Origin: Scleromitrula shiraiana
Lineage: Eukaryota; Ascomycota; Leotiomycetes; Helotiales; Sclerotiniaceae
DNA: 64,000 bases
Assembly: GCA_028455995.1 (NCBI GenBank)
Contig: JABELC010000002.1
Coordinates: 4,092,001 to 4,156,000 of the forward strand
Reading direction: 5' to 3'
Under the pieces are notes generated by a model, which ran no database searches, was not told the origin of the DNA, and saw nothing but the letters and a program-made list of their open reading frames with translations. A program made the position numbers and the translations under genes. The first letter of the stretch is position 1. Every line of letters starts with the position of its first letter. Positions 1-13,400 of the stretch are shown in pieces.

Positions 1-398
1 TTATATTATATAATTCATATTATAATATAATCTATATAAATAAATTTATTATTAATCTACTCAAAATTTTCAATTCAAATTAAATTTAAAGAATAAAAAA
101 ATAAAAAAGATTTTATATAAAAATTATAGAATTTAAAGATATATTTATATTATTTTTTAATATTATTAATATATATTAATAGTAGTTTTAAATTTCAATT
201 AAATATATTAATAAAAAAAATATAAAGTTAATCTTGATATATTAATTAAATTAAAAAATAATAAAGTATAATATCTAAATCATTTAAAATTACTTCTCAA
301 AACTTAATTTATAATATAATTAAAATTTAAATTATAATGCAAAAATTTCCTTCTCTAAATAGTATTCAAGATATCCCTAAATAAGTGATACCGTAGGG
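1..398. mobile_element. Partial MITE-like element, CCCTACGG family (right end)
   Basis: AT-rich, non-coding DNA ending in CCGTAGGG at 391-398. Its last ~100 bp closely match the right ends of the elements at 44844-45659 and 50019-50891, including the ATTCAAG(A)nATCCCT(G/A)AATA block just inside the terminus. The left end lies outside the window. No transposase reading frame is visible, so it is a non-autonomous copy. The family assignment rests on terminal similarity seen directly in the window. Confidence 0.7.
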
Positions 399-596
399 TA
401 TGATTAATTATGAAGATGTTCTTGCTGAATGAAGTACGTACATCAGTCAGTAGATTGTTCAAACAAAGAAAGAAAGATTATAAAAAGATGACATTGTGTA
501 GAGGATGGAAGGTATAGAAACTTGATAGAATTTGGAGTTTGGAGTTTTTTGTATTTTTTAAAGTAGCTTCTAGGTTTATTATTACTTATCATAGTC

Positions 597-720
597 ATGC
601 CTCTTCTTTTTAGTATAAAAAAGAGGTTTAATGCGAGTCTATTCATTTTTCGTTTTTAATGCCTCTTCTTTTTAGTATAAAAAAGAGATTTAATACGAGT
701 CTACTTATTTTTCGTTTTTA
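597..720. repeat. 62-bp tandem duplication, each unit with a hairpin
   Basis: Two adjacent 62-bp units (597-658 and 659-720). Each carries an internal inverted repeat of the form CCTCTT-TTTTT / AAAAA-GAGG that could fold as a stem. The second unit differs from the first at a handful of positions, mostly transitions (for example GCGAG to ACGAG). No coding function is apparent. Confidence 0.8.
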
Positions 721-954
721 ATATAATATAAAGATGATTTTACTAGCATCTTAAAAGAATCTTGGCACATTTTTAAAACAATTAATTAATTAAAATCCTC
801 AAATACTAGATTTTTATTAGCTAAAAATAAAGAAAAGGAAAGGCGGCATGTCAAGTGACCTAACCCGATATTGAAATGAAATTTGGAATTTGAGTGAGAA
901 TTATTGAATTATTGAATGATTGGATGAATTGAGTATATTATATAGTAGCATGAT

Positions 955-1172
955 GTATTATATGTATTATATATATTATATGTATTATATGTATTATATG
1001 TATTATATGTATTATATGTATTATATGTTATGTATTATATGTATTATATGTATTATATGTATTATATGTATTATATGTATTATATGTATTATATGTATTA
1101 TATGTATTATATGTATTATATGTATTATATGTATTATATGTATTATATGTATTATATGTATTATATGTATTA
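955..1172. repeat. Minisatellite, 9-bp unit (TATTATATG)n
   Basis: About 24 head-to-tail copies of TATTATATG, with a variant near the left end and one disrupted unit around 1024-1034. Because the period is a multiple of three it stays open in frame and gives a spurious Met-Tyr-Tyr repeat translation; it should not be annotated as a protein. Confidence 0.9.
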
Positions 1173-1213
1173 GAATTTTCTTAACTTAAAAGTTGATGTT
1201 AGTGTGATGTATA

Positions 1214-2189
1214 CTCGGTTAAATTAAAATTGAAGCACGCGCAAATTACCGAAAAACCCTTAAAATCGAAGATTTTATATAAATCACCTCTTACAACAAC
1301 ATAAATAAATCGATCAATTATTTATAAAATTATTTACAATTTTGAATAGAAATTATTTTTATATTGAAATTTTCGCTATTAATATATAAAGATTAAATAA
1401 TGATTTTAAAATTTATAATATTTAATTAAATATAAAATAAAAATCATATAAAAATACGATATTTTTAACTTAATTTAAATCGAGTAAATTATTATATTAA
1501 AAAATAATCAAAATATATATAAATATAAAAAAAACAAACTTCTATTTAATATAAATATTATATATATTAAAAATACATAAAAAATATAATATAATAAAAT
1601 TAAAAAGAGTATATATAATATTTACAAGCACTAAGCACCACCATAACTTCGATTTTTAAAAATCATTAAAATCACTTCAAATTTTTATATATGATAATTT
1701 ATATCCTCATAATTACTATATTAAAATATTATTTAATATAATTTTAATTTAAATAAATTATTAAGATTTTTAAAAATTTTAACAAATTAAAAATACCTTT
1801 AAAACTTCGACTTTTCAAGACTATTATATTATATTTTAATATATAATATTTATATTAAATAAAAGTTTTTCTTTTATATATTCATATATATCTTCATTAT
1901 TTCCTAATATAATAATTTGCTTGATTTAAATCAACTTAAAATTATAGTATTTTTATATGATTTTTACTTTATATTTAAATAAATATTATAAATTTTAAAA
2001 TCATTATTTAATCTTTAAATTTTAATAATAAATATTTTAATATAAAAATAATCTTTATTTAATATCTTAAATAATTCTATAAATAAATGATTGATTTATT
2101 CACATCGGCGTAAAAGTTGATTTATATAAAATCGTCGATTTTGAAGGTTTTCGGCAATTGGCGCGTGCTTCAATTTTAATTTAACCGAG
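1214..2189 (+). mobile_element. 976-bp foldback MITE, copy A
   Basis: Begins CTCGGTTAAATT and ends AATTTAACCGAG, flanked on both sides by TA (1212-1213, 2190-2191), the expected target duplication of Tc1/mariner-type insertion. The inverted repeats are not confined to the tips: the left arm (to about 1600) pairs imperfectly with the right arm (from about 1822), so most of the element is one long hairpin with a loop of roughly 220 bp. The outer ~45 bp are the only relatively GC-rich part (GCACGCGC motif). There is no reading frame for a transposase. Two other copies of the same length lie at 2217-3192 and 53260-54235. Confidence 0.85.
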
Positions 2190-2216
2190 TATATATTTCA
2201 ATTACTAGTACTACTA

Positions 2217-3192
2217 CTCGGTTAAATTAAAATTGAAGCACGCGCAAATTACCGAAAAACCCTCAAAATCGATGATTTTATATAAATCACCTCTTGCGTC
2301 AACGTAAATAAATCGATTAATTATTTATAAAATTATTTAAAATTTTAAATTTGAATCATTTTTATATTAAAATATTCGTTATAAATATATAAAGATTAAA
2401 TAATGATTTTAAAATTTATAATATTTAATAAAATATAAAGTAAAAATCATATAAAAATACGATATTTTTAACTTGATTTAAATCGAGTAAATTATTATAT
2501 TAAAAAATAATAAAGATATATATAAATATATAAAAAACACATTTTTATTTGATATAAATATTATATATATTTTTAATATATAAAAAATATAATATAATAA
2601 AATGAAAAAGAATATATATAATATTTATAAATATTAAATACCACTATAATTTCGATTTTTAAAAATTATTAAAATCATTTCAAATTTTTATATATGATAA
2701 TTTATGTTTTTATAATTATTATATTAAAATATTATTTAATATAATTTTGATTTAAATAAATTATTAAGATTTTTAAAAATTTTAAAAAATTAAAAATACC
2801 TTTAAAACTTCGACTTTTTAAGACTATTATATTATATTTTAATATATAATATTTATATTAAATAAAAGTTTTTTTTTATATATTCATATATATCTTCATT
2901 ATTTCTTAATATAGTAATTTGCTTAATTTAAATCAACTTAAAATTATAATATTTTTCTATGATTTTTACTTTATATTTAAATAAATATTATAAATTTTTA
3001 AATCATTATTTAATCTTTAAAGTTTAATAATAAATATTTTAATATAAAAATAATCTATATTTAATATTTTAAATAATTCTATAAATAATTAATTGATTTA
3101 TTTACATCGGCACAAAAGGTGATTTGTACAAAATCGTCGATTTTGAAGCGATTCGCTTATTTTGCGCGTGCTTCAATTTTAATTTGACCGAG
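2217..3192 (+). mobile_element. 976-bp foldback MITE, copy B
   Basis: Second copy, same orientation as copy A and only 27 bp downstream of it. It has the same CTCGG...CCGAG ends and TA flanks (2215-2216, 3193-3194). Compared with copy A the interior differs mainly by C/T and G/A changes (for example GCACCACCATAACTTCG versus ATACCACTATAATTTCG), whereas the terminal ~45 bp are nearly unchanged. Confidence 0.85.
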
Positions 3193-4480
3193 TAGTAGTA
3201 TTTGTAGTATTTGATTTACTAGTAATTTGAAAGTTGACATTATATCAATCATTCATTATCTATTATCTTTATTAATTATTCATATTATCAAAGTCGAAAT
3301 TCTATTGCTACGCTTCTTGCTACGCTCCTTGCTATGGCTCCATTACTCCATTACTCCATTACTCAATTACTCAAAGAATCATCTCAGTTGGAAGTCTTTC
3401 TATCTTCATTTACTTATCGTCTTGATGGTAATCGTCGCAAGTGCGTACATTTGATGATTGACAGTAGTATTGATTGTCAGGATTCTTCTCTGTTGTTAAG
3501 GACGTAAGGAACAGTGCTTTTGGAATGGTCACGGGGGCATCTTCAACGAGGTCGAGATGGATATATTCGAGAGTAATAGTGTGCTCTCCCACTTGGTGTG
3601 TCTTGGATTGAGAAAATAACGTTGCTGGTCTTGGACTCTTGTACAGACACTTGCGACATATGTATAGGTTATTGTAGTATCATGCAATGATAGTTCTGTA
3701 CATAACAGTTAGTCAATTTGTTCTTTTTCGCTGTCGCTATTCGCAACTTTCTTATGTTTGTGGATAAGTTTCTAACATTCAATGCAGTTAGCGAGTGAAT
3801 AGGGAATTGGGGTAATTCAATTCTTCCATTCTTCTATAAGAATTCTTTGACAGCTCCTGGCCCTCCAATTTTTCAAATCTTCTGTGGAACTTGGATCTAC
3901 AAGTTGTCAAATCTTTTAATCTTTCAAGCAACCCAACACAGTCAAATAACTACAACTATAGCTACAAACATTTTTGACCATTTTATACCGCATGTCTATT
4001 AACATACAAGTACTTCAATATCCCCAGCAACATCATTACCATCTCTTGTTTCTGGATATCTTTTCAAAACAGATAATATTTACACATAATTCCATTTCAA
4101 ATAGGCATAACATCAAACCAACTTTTTGATCATTTCCAAAGATTTTGTTGCATACTGCATCACAGCTTCAAAATCCGGGCACCTGCAGACTGCAGCACAT
4201 CCTACAAACCAAAAAAGCGGAGCCAAACTTCTCCAAATATTCTCCCCGCCTACATAATCATTTGCTCTCCGACCTATATTCTCTATATTTGCTCACACAT
4301 TTAATTCGTTTTTTTTTCTAATTTTACATTCCACTCTGCCTTTTCTCTTTTCAGATCCATACATACATATTATTACCACGCACCATTATCTATAAATATT
4401 CTCTAATCCCACATCAACCAGATCCTTTAAGATATCATTTTATCATATCACATCCTATCCCACCAAACATACCAACAAAC
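3193..4480. other. Intergenic region upstream of SET/MYND gene
   Basis: Composition returns to normal here. No convincing coding region was found. A CT-rich stretch with TATA-like words around 4260-4400 lies directly upstream of the start codon at 4481 and probably holds its promoter and 5' UTR. Confidence 0.5.
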
Positions 4481-7400
4481 ATGTCCCCCTCTATCAAACT
4501 AGCTCCCTCCACCACCAACAATCTTCCAGACAACACGACTTCCCTTCCGGTCAGAACCAAAAAGCCACCCTCAAAACGCAAGAACAAACTTGCTCTCCTA
4601 TTCGAATCACTCTACGATGAAGATCCTCTGATTTCTAGTGAAATCGATATTAATCTACCGTCATCTAATTCACAAGGACAAAAGGAAGCGAATGAGGTGC
4701 TCAAACGGGGCAACACGAATACCGGAATGAATGATGTGCTCGATGAAACCTCAACCGGAGATGAACTGCGGGCTCTTGCGTACGACATGGGAGAACTTTG
4801 TAATGGGAACGTAGACTCTCATGATCTGGGTAAAGTATCTGTAGTTACGGATACTAGCCTAGGCCAACCTGAGCATATTCCGAACTTTGAGGCGATTGGT
4901 TTCCAATCATCTCAAAATATCAAGACTGCGGGGCTTGAAGTCAACTCTCCGGTTTCAGTTCTTGCGCACCAGAACAATGAATGCGGAGGAGCAGAAAGTC
5001 ACACCAGCACATGCATCTCAGACGCACCAAACACTGTCCAATATACAAATGGTCACGATATCAACCAAACTTTTCGTCCCGACGTACCCAATCTTTCAAC
5101 CCCCAGTTGCTCAGCGAATCTTTTAGAACCCATCAATTTCAATAATGATGGATTCATACCTGTTGCAAAACCAACTAAAGGAAAAATCAGATTTCGGAAG
5201 ACCTTGAGATCAGAGCAACTAGCACTCCTTGAACCTTTCGCTCCACTTCAAGATGATTCAGAATATTCCTCTATCGATTCCAGCACATCTCCATCTTCAC
5301 CCGAATCTCTCTCAAATACCCCGGACGAGGAGAAAAGAATCATCGCTGACTTGAGTAGTCCTTCTTTCTTCGGATTCGGAAAAGATGCAATTTCCAAGAA
5401 AGAAATAATATCAGAGAATATAAATGAAAACAATGATTTAATCTTGAGTGATGAAGAAGCGGAAGAGAAGACTTTTGGGGTTGGTTTCGAAATCCAATAC
5501 GGATGGACCGGAACAAGTCATCATCTTATTGATCAATCTATCCAAATCCAAAAAGATGTATGTATAAAATTCCTCCTTTTTTCCATCAATTTTTCCATCC
5601 CACCCAAGTCCCTCTTCAAGAACCCATACTATACTCTCTAAAATTGCCCAACAAATGCTAATCCTCTCACTCCTCTCTAGAACCAACTCCCCATGCTGCA
5701 AATCTACCAAGAAGCCATCCGCCACGACCTAATACTACAACCCTACAATCCAGTTTTCCACCTATCTCTATGTGACAGTCATCTTAAACTCGGATTTGCA
5801 GATCTAGCAACCGCTTCTGCATATCGAGCTCTTCTCTTAATCGAAGCCGGCCTTTCACTTCTCCCACTTACAAAGAAATCTCAAATCTCATCCAATCTTC
5901 CATCTGCTTTCACTTCGAAACCATCAATTCCAGAATCTCTGAAGTCAACCTCGGTTACAAAGTCTGATTTCCTTCCAAGAAAAGTCTACCAAACTATCTC
6001 CACCAACTTGAAAACCACCTCCCCCACCATTATCATCTCCGCGCTTACCACTCTCTACAGCACGACCTATCGCTCCCTCTGTTACGCGCTGCTAGCCAGC
6101 TTTTCCTACTGGGATGGTCTTCTTGTCTCCAAAAGAGCCTTAGAGCTCTTCCTCCACGATCATGAATTAAAAACCGTAAATAAACTCTTAGATGTCGCTT
6201 TTCGAGAGAGTACCGAAGATGCAATCAAAGACGGAGTTAGAAATATAGCAAAGATGACGAGAAAGGGAAAGATCTTTCAGATTAGATATCCATGGATGGA
6301 AAAAAGCTTGTTTGTTAGGAGTGCTGTTCTTGTGGGGTCCATCAATTGTAATTTTCCGTCTACGAATGCGGAGATTCGTCCTGTGGTTTTTGGCCCAGCA
6401 CCATCATCAAAGGAATCTCAACTCACAACAAACGGCAACGCAAAACCAAAACCAAAAAAGGCAGATCTAGGACCCCTAGGTATCTTCGCCACGCGCAACA
6501 TAAAAGAAGGTGAACAAATCCTCCTCGATAAATCCACAACCGTGGTATCGAACCATGCACCCTCAACACTCCAGTTTTGCGATGCATGTCACGCATCACT
6601 TACGCCTCCTTTCTTGCATCCAAGAGATATCATACATCCAACTTGTGGATGCAAAGTGGGATTTTGTAGTCGAGACTGTGAGGAGGCTGCGAGGAAGGGG
6701 TATCATAGTGTGATGTGTGGGAAGGGGGATTGGGATTGGTTGTGGGAGAAGTTTGGGGGAAATGGAAAGTCAAAGTCAAAGGGGAAGGGGAAGAAAGGAA
6801 GAGGAGAAGAGGAAATAGATTGGGTACCGATCATGTTTCTCCGTGTCATCTGTACGGTCCTCTCTCATCCATCCTATTCATCCGGTCAAAAGAATCCCCT
6901 CTTACATCCTCTCTTGAGACGTATGACGGCGAATTATCGACCGGAGGAAAAGCGACCGGATATGGGGTTTGATTGGCGTTATGAGGAAAACATCGTTGCA
7001 CCGGTTAGAATATTGATGCAATTAGATGTTAATATTTGGGAAGGTTCAGAGTCAGGCAAAGGAAATGTCTGGACTCAGGAAACCATCCAGACCATAATAT
7101 GGCGCATGGAAAATAACGCTAACGCCACAACAATGGATCTACGAACTATGATTGGCGAATCTATGGATGACGATAAGGGGACAGTCAATCTAGTGGTGCT
7201 AAGTCCTAACTATCTCTTTTTTAATCATAGTTGTTTGCCAAATGTTAGTTGGCATGGGACGGTGCCTAATTTCTTTGTCGATATTGGGTGGCTGACTGTT
7301 GATGGAGGGAAGGGAAAAGAGGAAGTTATGAGGCCGGGAAGTGGAGTTGTGGTTTGTAGAGCTGGGAGGGATATTGAAGAGGGAGAGGAGTTGATGATTA

Positions 7401-7633
7401 GTTATGTGGGGGATCCGATGGGAGAGGGCGAGGATGGTGAGGAGGGGCGTGGTGAGATGGGAAAGGGGAAGGGGAGGAAGGGGAAGAGAGTTTGGATGAT
7501 GAAGTGGTTTGAGAATGGTTGTGGATGTGAGGTTTGTGAGAAGGAGAATAAATTGGAGAGGAAGGAGGAAGCAAAAGAGGTGAAGATGAGAGCTAAGAAA
7601 GTCAAGATGTCTAACGGAGAGGATGGGAAATAA
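4481..7633 (+). CDS. SET and MYND domain protein (SMYD-like)
   Basis: Two exons, 4481-5557 and 5681-7633, joined in phase 0 across a 123-bp GTATGT...TAG intron, give 1009 residues. The first ~359 residues are acidic, Ser-rich and probably disordered. A helical TPR-like stretch follows from about residue 364 (IYQEAIRHDLILQPYNPVFH...). The SET domain begins near residue 620 (GIFATRNIKEGE), is split by a MYND-type Cys cluster at about 660-705 (CDACH ... CGCKVGFCSRDC ... HSVMC), and resumes with FNHSCLPN near 873 and the GEELMISYVG catalytic-tyrosine region near 927. A Cys-rich post-SET-like tail (NGCGCEVC) follows. SMYD-type proteins methylate lysines on histones or other proteins; the substrate here is unknown. 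The C-terminus is rich in Lys/Glu. Confidence 0.88.
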
Positions 7634-8698
7634 ATGGGGAGCAATTTTTGAATCGGACTCAATGGGATGGGAAGGATAGATGATTGGGAGGGAAATGCTT
7701 TGAGATATCATATCTTATCTTCTGATTTACATGATTTAACATAGTGGGTTGGGTTTAGGAAGGAAGGCAGTTTAGGGTACTGGGCCATCATCATTATTCT
7801 TATTTTTTGCGATGTGATGCGATGGAATTTCATTAGGCTAGCCGAAAAGCAAGTGGACTCTTAGATTTTGCGTGCTTTATTCCAGGTTCATGGATTCTGG
7901 ATGATGGATGATGGATGGATAATGGGAGTTACTTATTTACTTACGAGGGATATGAATAGACGAACAAATGAATTATAAAACATGCTTACTTTCTCTAGAG
8001 GTTCTTTCTCGCGACCTCTATTTATACATATTTTCTCGGGAAATGGTTATTGTGGATTAGCTTAAGGAAATTAGTAAGTAAGCATAGTTGAACCGGAAGT
8101 TTAAGGCTTTAGTTAGGTCTTCAAAGTACTTTTAATTGAGTGTCTCAATGAACGAGGTTAATTAAATTGGATGATAACAACGAGGATACAAGGAACCAAA
8201 AAATCAAGATGAACATCCAATTCCATTCATCTCTTCATTTTCCTACTAAAATTTCTTCTCCTTTCATCCTACACATCTCATATTTTTGGTATATTGAAAA
8301 ATTGCTATCAGTGGTATCTATCTATAAATCAATGCGCATCCATCCATCCAATCCCCTCTATCTACTATCCCTTCCTATCCTATCGCAACCCAGACAAACA
8401 CTCCATCAGATCAAGCAATTAGAGACCCGCCCCAACTCTCTATACAATGAAGGTAGATTCCTGTTCTTCCAGTTGCTCCCCCGCCCACTCTCATAAACCC
8501 CAGCTGCCAAATCTAATTCACTCCCCATCTCTCTTTCCCTCTTATCATGAACAAGTAAATAGATAAATGCAAATCTGAAATCCGAGTCCAAATCAGGCAA
8601 CAACCTTCTTGAATAACGCAAAATGAAAAATACAATACATAAAGAAACGAACAACGTTTCCCGCCCACCCCATCCATCTACCCTCCAAGTTCCGAAAT
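7634..8698. other. 3' intergenic space between convergent genes
   Basis: No supported gene. The SET/MYND gene ends on the plus strand at 7633 and the DUF1996 gene ends on the minus strand at 8699, so this holds the two 3' UTRs. A short ORF at 8167-8496 has no recognisable domain and low-complexity composition. Confidence 0.5.
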
Positions 8699-10448
8699 CT
8701 AAACAAAATGTCCACCCCTCTTATGTGCATGCTGATGTCCATGTAAATGTCTCTTCCTAGCCGCTCCCGGAGTAGCAGTAACAACCACCGTATCCGTAAC
8801 ACTCGCCGTAACAGTAACCGATTCCTCCACCCAAAATACCTCATTCACCTCAACCAACTCATTCAAGTTGGACACAGCAGTTGTGGTACTGAAAGATGTT
8901 GAGTATAGAGAATCGGGTTCAGATGCCGAGGTACTGGTCGCGAGAGTGGTGGATTGAGAAAATGTGGCGCTTGTTTCGACGGCTGCGAATACTCCACCTG
9001 GTTCGTAGGTTTGGGTTCCGGCTATTGTGGAACCGGGAGAGTGGGAGAGGGTGGGGACGATAGCGGAGGGGGATGTTTCTGAGGAGGGGGAGGAGGAGGA
9101 GGAGGTAGTGGAGGATGAGGATGAGGAGGTGGAGAAGGAGGAGGAGGTGGAAGTTGCTTTTGAAGATGCGGGTGCGGTTTTGGAGGATTTAGATGCGCTG
9201 GCTGTTGCGCTTTTCATTCCAGTTGCTGGTGCGGGGCCGGATTGAATGGCGCAGTTTCCGGGAAGTGTAGACATAGGACCGACTACATTTTCGCTGGCAA
9301 GAGACTCAGGGACTGTGAAGTTGCAGGATCCGTAGACGGAAGCATCTTGGATGTTGAAGAGGGGACAATCTTCGATTTTTCCTGATGGGTTGGTACAGGT
9401 ATCCACGGCCTCTTGAAGGAATGATGCATCCCATCCCATAATGAAATCACCGTGGTATCCGTAACCTGTCGGATCACCATTTGAGATGACGAATTCTCCG
9501 TCTACGCCGATGTAGGCGGCGGTGTTCCAGATGGTTTCGTAAAAGAGGGATACGACGCGAGTGTCGAAACCGGCGGGACAATCTCCAGTCATTACTTCGG
9601 ATGGATATGCCATATGTGATTTTCCGTCGGCAGGGCTAACACCAGCAGATTCATTCCAGCAAGATGGAAACATCAATTCCATTCTGATACCATCGGCGCA
9701 GTTGGCATCGAGATATGCTTTATCGGGGAGGAAATGACGATAAAGCGAACCTTCTGCAGTGGCAGCATAGTTCAGACAGTTGAAACCAAGGGCAGCTTGC
9801 TCAAGAAATGCTTGAGTATTATATGGCGCTTGGTTCCAATTTGATTTGTCTATATCTGGAACGGGATAGTTGGAGAAGTTTCGATAAAAGTTGTTACCAG
9901 CGATCATGGTAAAGTTCTCTGGGAATCCCGTAACTTTTGTTTCTCCTGCGTTCGAGTAGAGAAGGTAGTATCTGGGGGATATTAAGATAATGTTCACAAT
10001 GTAACAAGAGAAGCAAAATAACTTACGCAAGCATACCACCCACTTGTTCAACCAACTCATACTCACCTGTAGCAGCTGACTTGAAGTAAAGGGGTGGAGT
10101 CCAATACGCAGAGTGATCTTGAGATACTTCACAAGAAGTACAATTTCCCGCCATCAATGAATCATGCGTGGTAGTTTCTCCAAATCCTATTTAAGTGCGC
10201 AATATGATTAGTTCTATATATTGGATACGGCAAGAAGAAAACGAATCAATATAGAATAAGAGCAAGAAGTACATACCACTTGATCCATGAATAGTATGCG
10301 CATGTGTTCCCACGGTACCAGGATTTACCAAAGGATCCATACGTGACAATCCACTTCTTGCTCTACACGGCATACGCCAGAAAGCATCAACATTGCTCGC
10401 CAAGCTTGCAACTAAGGCGGCATTTTGGATAAAATTTGCGCCACGCAT
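8699..10448 (-). CDS. Secreted DUF1996 domain protein
   Basis: Three exons (10448-10277, 10186-10027, 9971-8699) join in frame with GTATGT and GTAAGT donors and give 534 residues. A hydrophobic N-terminal signal segment ends around VDAFWRMPC. The DUF1996 core follows, with its typical features: FWRMPC, the DPLVNPG...HAHTIHG histidine motif, CTSCEVSQDHSAYWTP, the FPSCW(N) motif and the DCPAGF block. After about residue 320 comes a long Ser/Thr-rich, probably O-glycosylated region, and the protein ends in a His-rich tail (GHQHAHKRGGHFV). The family is fungal and extracellular; its biochemical activity is not established. The reading frame is intact. A short antisense Glu-rich frame at 9027-9245 is only the complement of the Ser-rich segment. 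Confidence 0.9.
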
Positions 10449-13400
10449 TATGAGGATATTATTTCTGCGTTTCTTTGACTAATTGATGTGTTTTTTTTTT
10501 TTTTTTGCGATTCCACGAACGAGTGTGATGAATTTGAATGGTGGACAATAAATTCTGTAGTTGAAACTGGTTTTGCTGTTGTATTTAAAGGAAAGTGTTT
10601 AATCAAACCGTCATTGATATTTGAGATGAGGTGTAATTACAACTTGTTTTCGTCACAATTCACTCCAGACCAAGGTGTTTAGTCTTTAGCAGTGAGCGAA
10701 TTTAAGTTAGGATGATGAATGATTCAATATCCAGTGTCGTCCGGAAATTGCCGTTATCAAAGGTTCGAAGCTTGGAGTAGTCCTTGATTTTAGTGTCGAA
10801 TAGCCTCACTTAATTCCAATGCCAACTTATTGCAAAAACAATCGTATGCGACTTCCGACCATGTAGATATGGAATCTTCCAATCCCAAGTAATTTCCAGA
10901 TTCCTTCCCTTCTTCACAACCAACAAGGTGGGTGGTGTTCTTTGCGCAAACGACTCAACGAACAAACGAACGATATATTTCTCTCTCGTGTACCTAGCCA
11001 CGAAAAGGAAATCAAATATGAATGTAAAAAGAAAGTAATGAGCGTATGTATGTACTGTAAGAAGTATCTCCCTCCTTAAAAAAAGAATGAATGTACAATC
11101 GATGAAGTTGAAGGAACGAAACCAACAAAAAAGTGGGAAAGAGGAGGAGAGGAGTAGATACCAAAAAATGAAAAGAGAGCGTAGTAGTGTAATAATAAAA
11201 TGGAGTAGGACTAAAGTAAAAAGGATTCACATCTTACGAGCTTACTCCACTCGTAATGCCAAGGATTATCGCCGAGAGAGAGGAGATATTGCACTGTGCC
11301 GCCTTACTGAGAGGAAGAGCCGGAGGAAGATGAAGAGTGCCCAATCCAAGAGAAAGAGGGGCTTGAGGGAATGAAGGGGTCCCTGACCGTTTGATTCTAT
11401 CTTCAATTCACTTGTTGCCCCCATGCATGACATGCTATATGGTGCATCCGCCGCATGATATAGGATATGACCCTTAACATCTATTAAAAAAGAGACATGG
11501 ATATAACCAAATCCTCCCAGATAGGTGTAACATGAATTACCGTATATAGGATAGAATACCAACTGATAGCCTTGCAAACCAAAGATATAATTTCATTCAA
11601 ACAATCCATACGTAAAGGAGCGACCATAATCTCAACCTCCCATAGGTAAATTTCTATAAATGGTATTGAGCGTATAGATATCTGGTAACGACAAATGAAT
11701 AAGATTGGACAAAAAATCGTAAATTTGAGACATCGAAGGGACATGGCCCGGATATGATTTTCAGGGGTAAACGGATAATTGAGGGACGGGCTACACTGGA
11801 TTAGGTAAGATGTTGGGTCTTTATGGGCATTTAATTCGTTGCATGAACCGCTTTAATAATGAACACTCCTTCAATATGGAGTTCATCTTAGATTTATTAG
11901 AGTGGGAATTCAAGAGTCAAGTATTTTGGTTATCCATACTCGTATTTTTTTTTTCTACTTTCTGTTTATATTTGTTTATATTTGTATGCTGTCTAGGAAG
12001 GGGAGTTCATGTAATGGTTGATACTTTTGATATTTGAGGATATGGAAGGAAGTAGGAGATATGGATATCTTCTCTTAATATATCGCTCAATCTATTTCAT
12101 TTATATCCAACAAACTTCTATTCGTCCTTCCCAAAAACCTCACGTAACACGATACCATCCTATCATAGATCTCTCCATCCCATCCCATCACACCCCATCA
12201 CATTCGTCCGTCCAGTCATCCAGCTAATCCAAACCAAGAAATAAAACGGCCCTCCAATCATATATGAAACAACCTTAGAATATCCAAATCATCCAATCAT
12301 ATTTCGTATCTTAAATTGATATCCCCCCTTCCTTGGGTCTCTGGGGGTATACATTGGACAATCACATGAGAGGCAGCTGTACGTGCAGAATGCAAAGGGA
12401 ACAGACTTTTTTTTTTTTCGATACCGATACATAGATATATTAGATGATTGATTGCAAGCAGTGTTGCGCTGTGTTGCATTAGTTTTCAAGAGGAAGGGGA
12501 TGAGGCTCAAGACATGAAGTATGCGCGAATTTCCATACGTACAAATGATTGTTTGCTTGTATCCTCCCTCGCTTGCCTACGCTGTCTAACCAAACACTTA
12601 AGTAAGTATATCACTACTACAGCAATCCATAAGGACATCAAAACCCTATGCAGTAAAATTCGTATGAAAATTCATGGGACATCCCCACCCTACCTTCCAC
12701 ACGGCGTGTATCTTACGATAGGGGCAAGTTGAGTTGAGTTGGGCTGACGGTGTTGGGCGTTAAAAAAAACTTTGAATTTTTTTCATCGTTGGTGTATTAT
12801 CGTCGATATATTTACTTATTACTGACTATTACAATGTCTGCAGTTTTTATACTTTTCCCCCAAGATGGATCGATATACTGAATACAATGAATACAATACT
12901 GTTCCATTAACCCGCCCATTCATGCAACACTCAAGTCGTTCGTTCATCTAAACTCATTACGAACCTCAAACCACCACTGTCTCAAGAATCAAAATTCACT
13001 GCAACAACCCGCGAACATACAAATTTCCCCAGACTCATATAATACCAAATCTAAATTCTCCACAAACAAATCATTTTATCCATTGTTTGTATGCTTTCAT
13101 CTGGGTTTTATATGTATGTAATGGTATGAGTATGTTATTGTTAATTGATCGGTGAAGTAGATAAAAATGATTGATTATTGTATATGTGTATGAATCTAAT
13201 ATACTTGCATGAGATGGCGTGGGCTTTATACGTATACCTGTAGTAGGTAGGTATGGATATAGGGATATATAGACATCTGATCTATTCTATCCCATCCCAT
13301 CCTCGCATAGGTAGTTATTTCAAAAAAAAAAAAAAACAGTCGGTATAATCTCATCCTATTCTCTCATTCTATTTTGTTGGGTTCAGTTTAGTTTAATTTT

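Noticed and set aside
920..1189. 89-codon ORF with Met-Tyr-Tyr / Cys-Ile-Ile repeats
   Set aside because: It is the translation of the 9-bp TATTATATG minisatellite; no start context, promoter or non-repeat sequence.
7199..7711. 170-codon antisense ORF over the SET/MYND gene
   Set aside because: Shadow frame produced by the purine-rich sense strand; Leu/Pro/His/Ser-rich with no domain.
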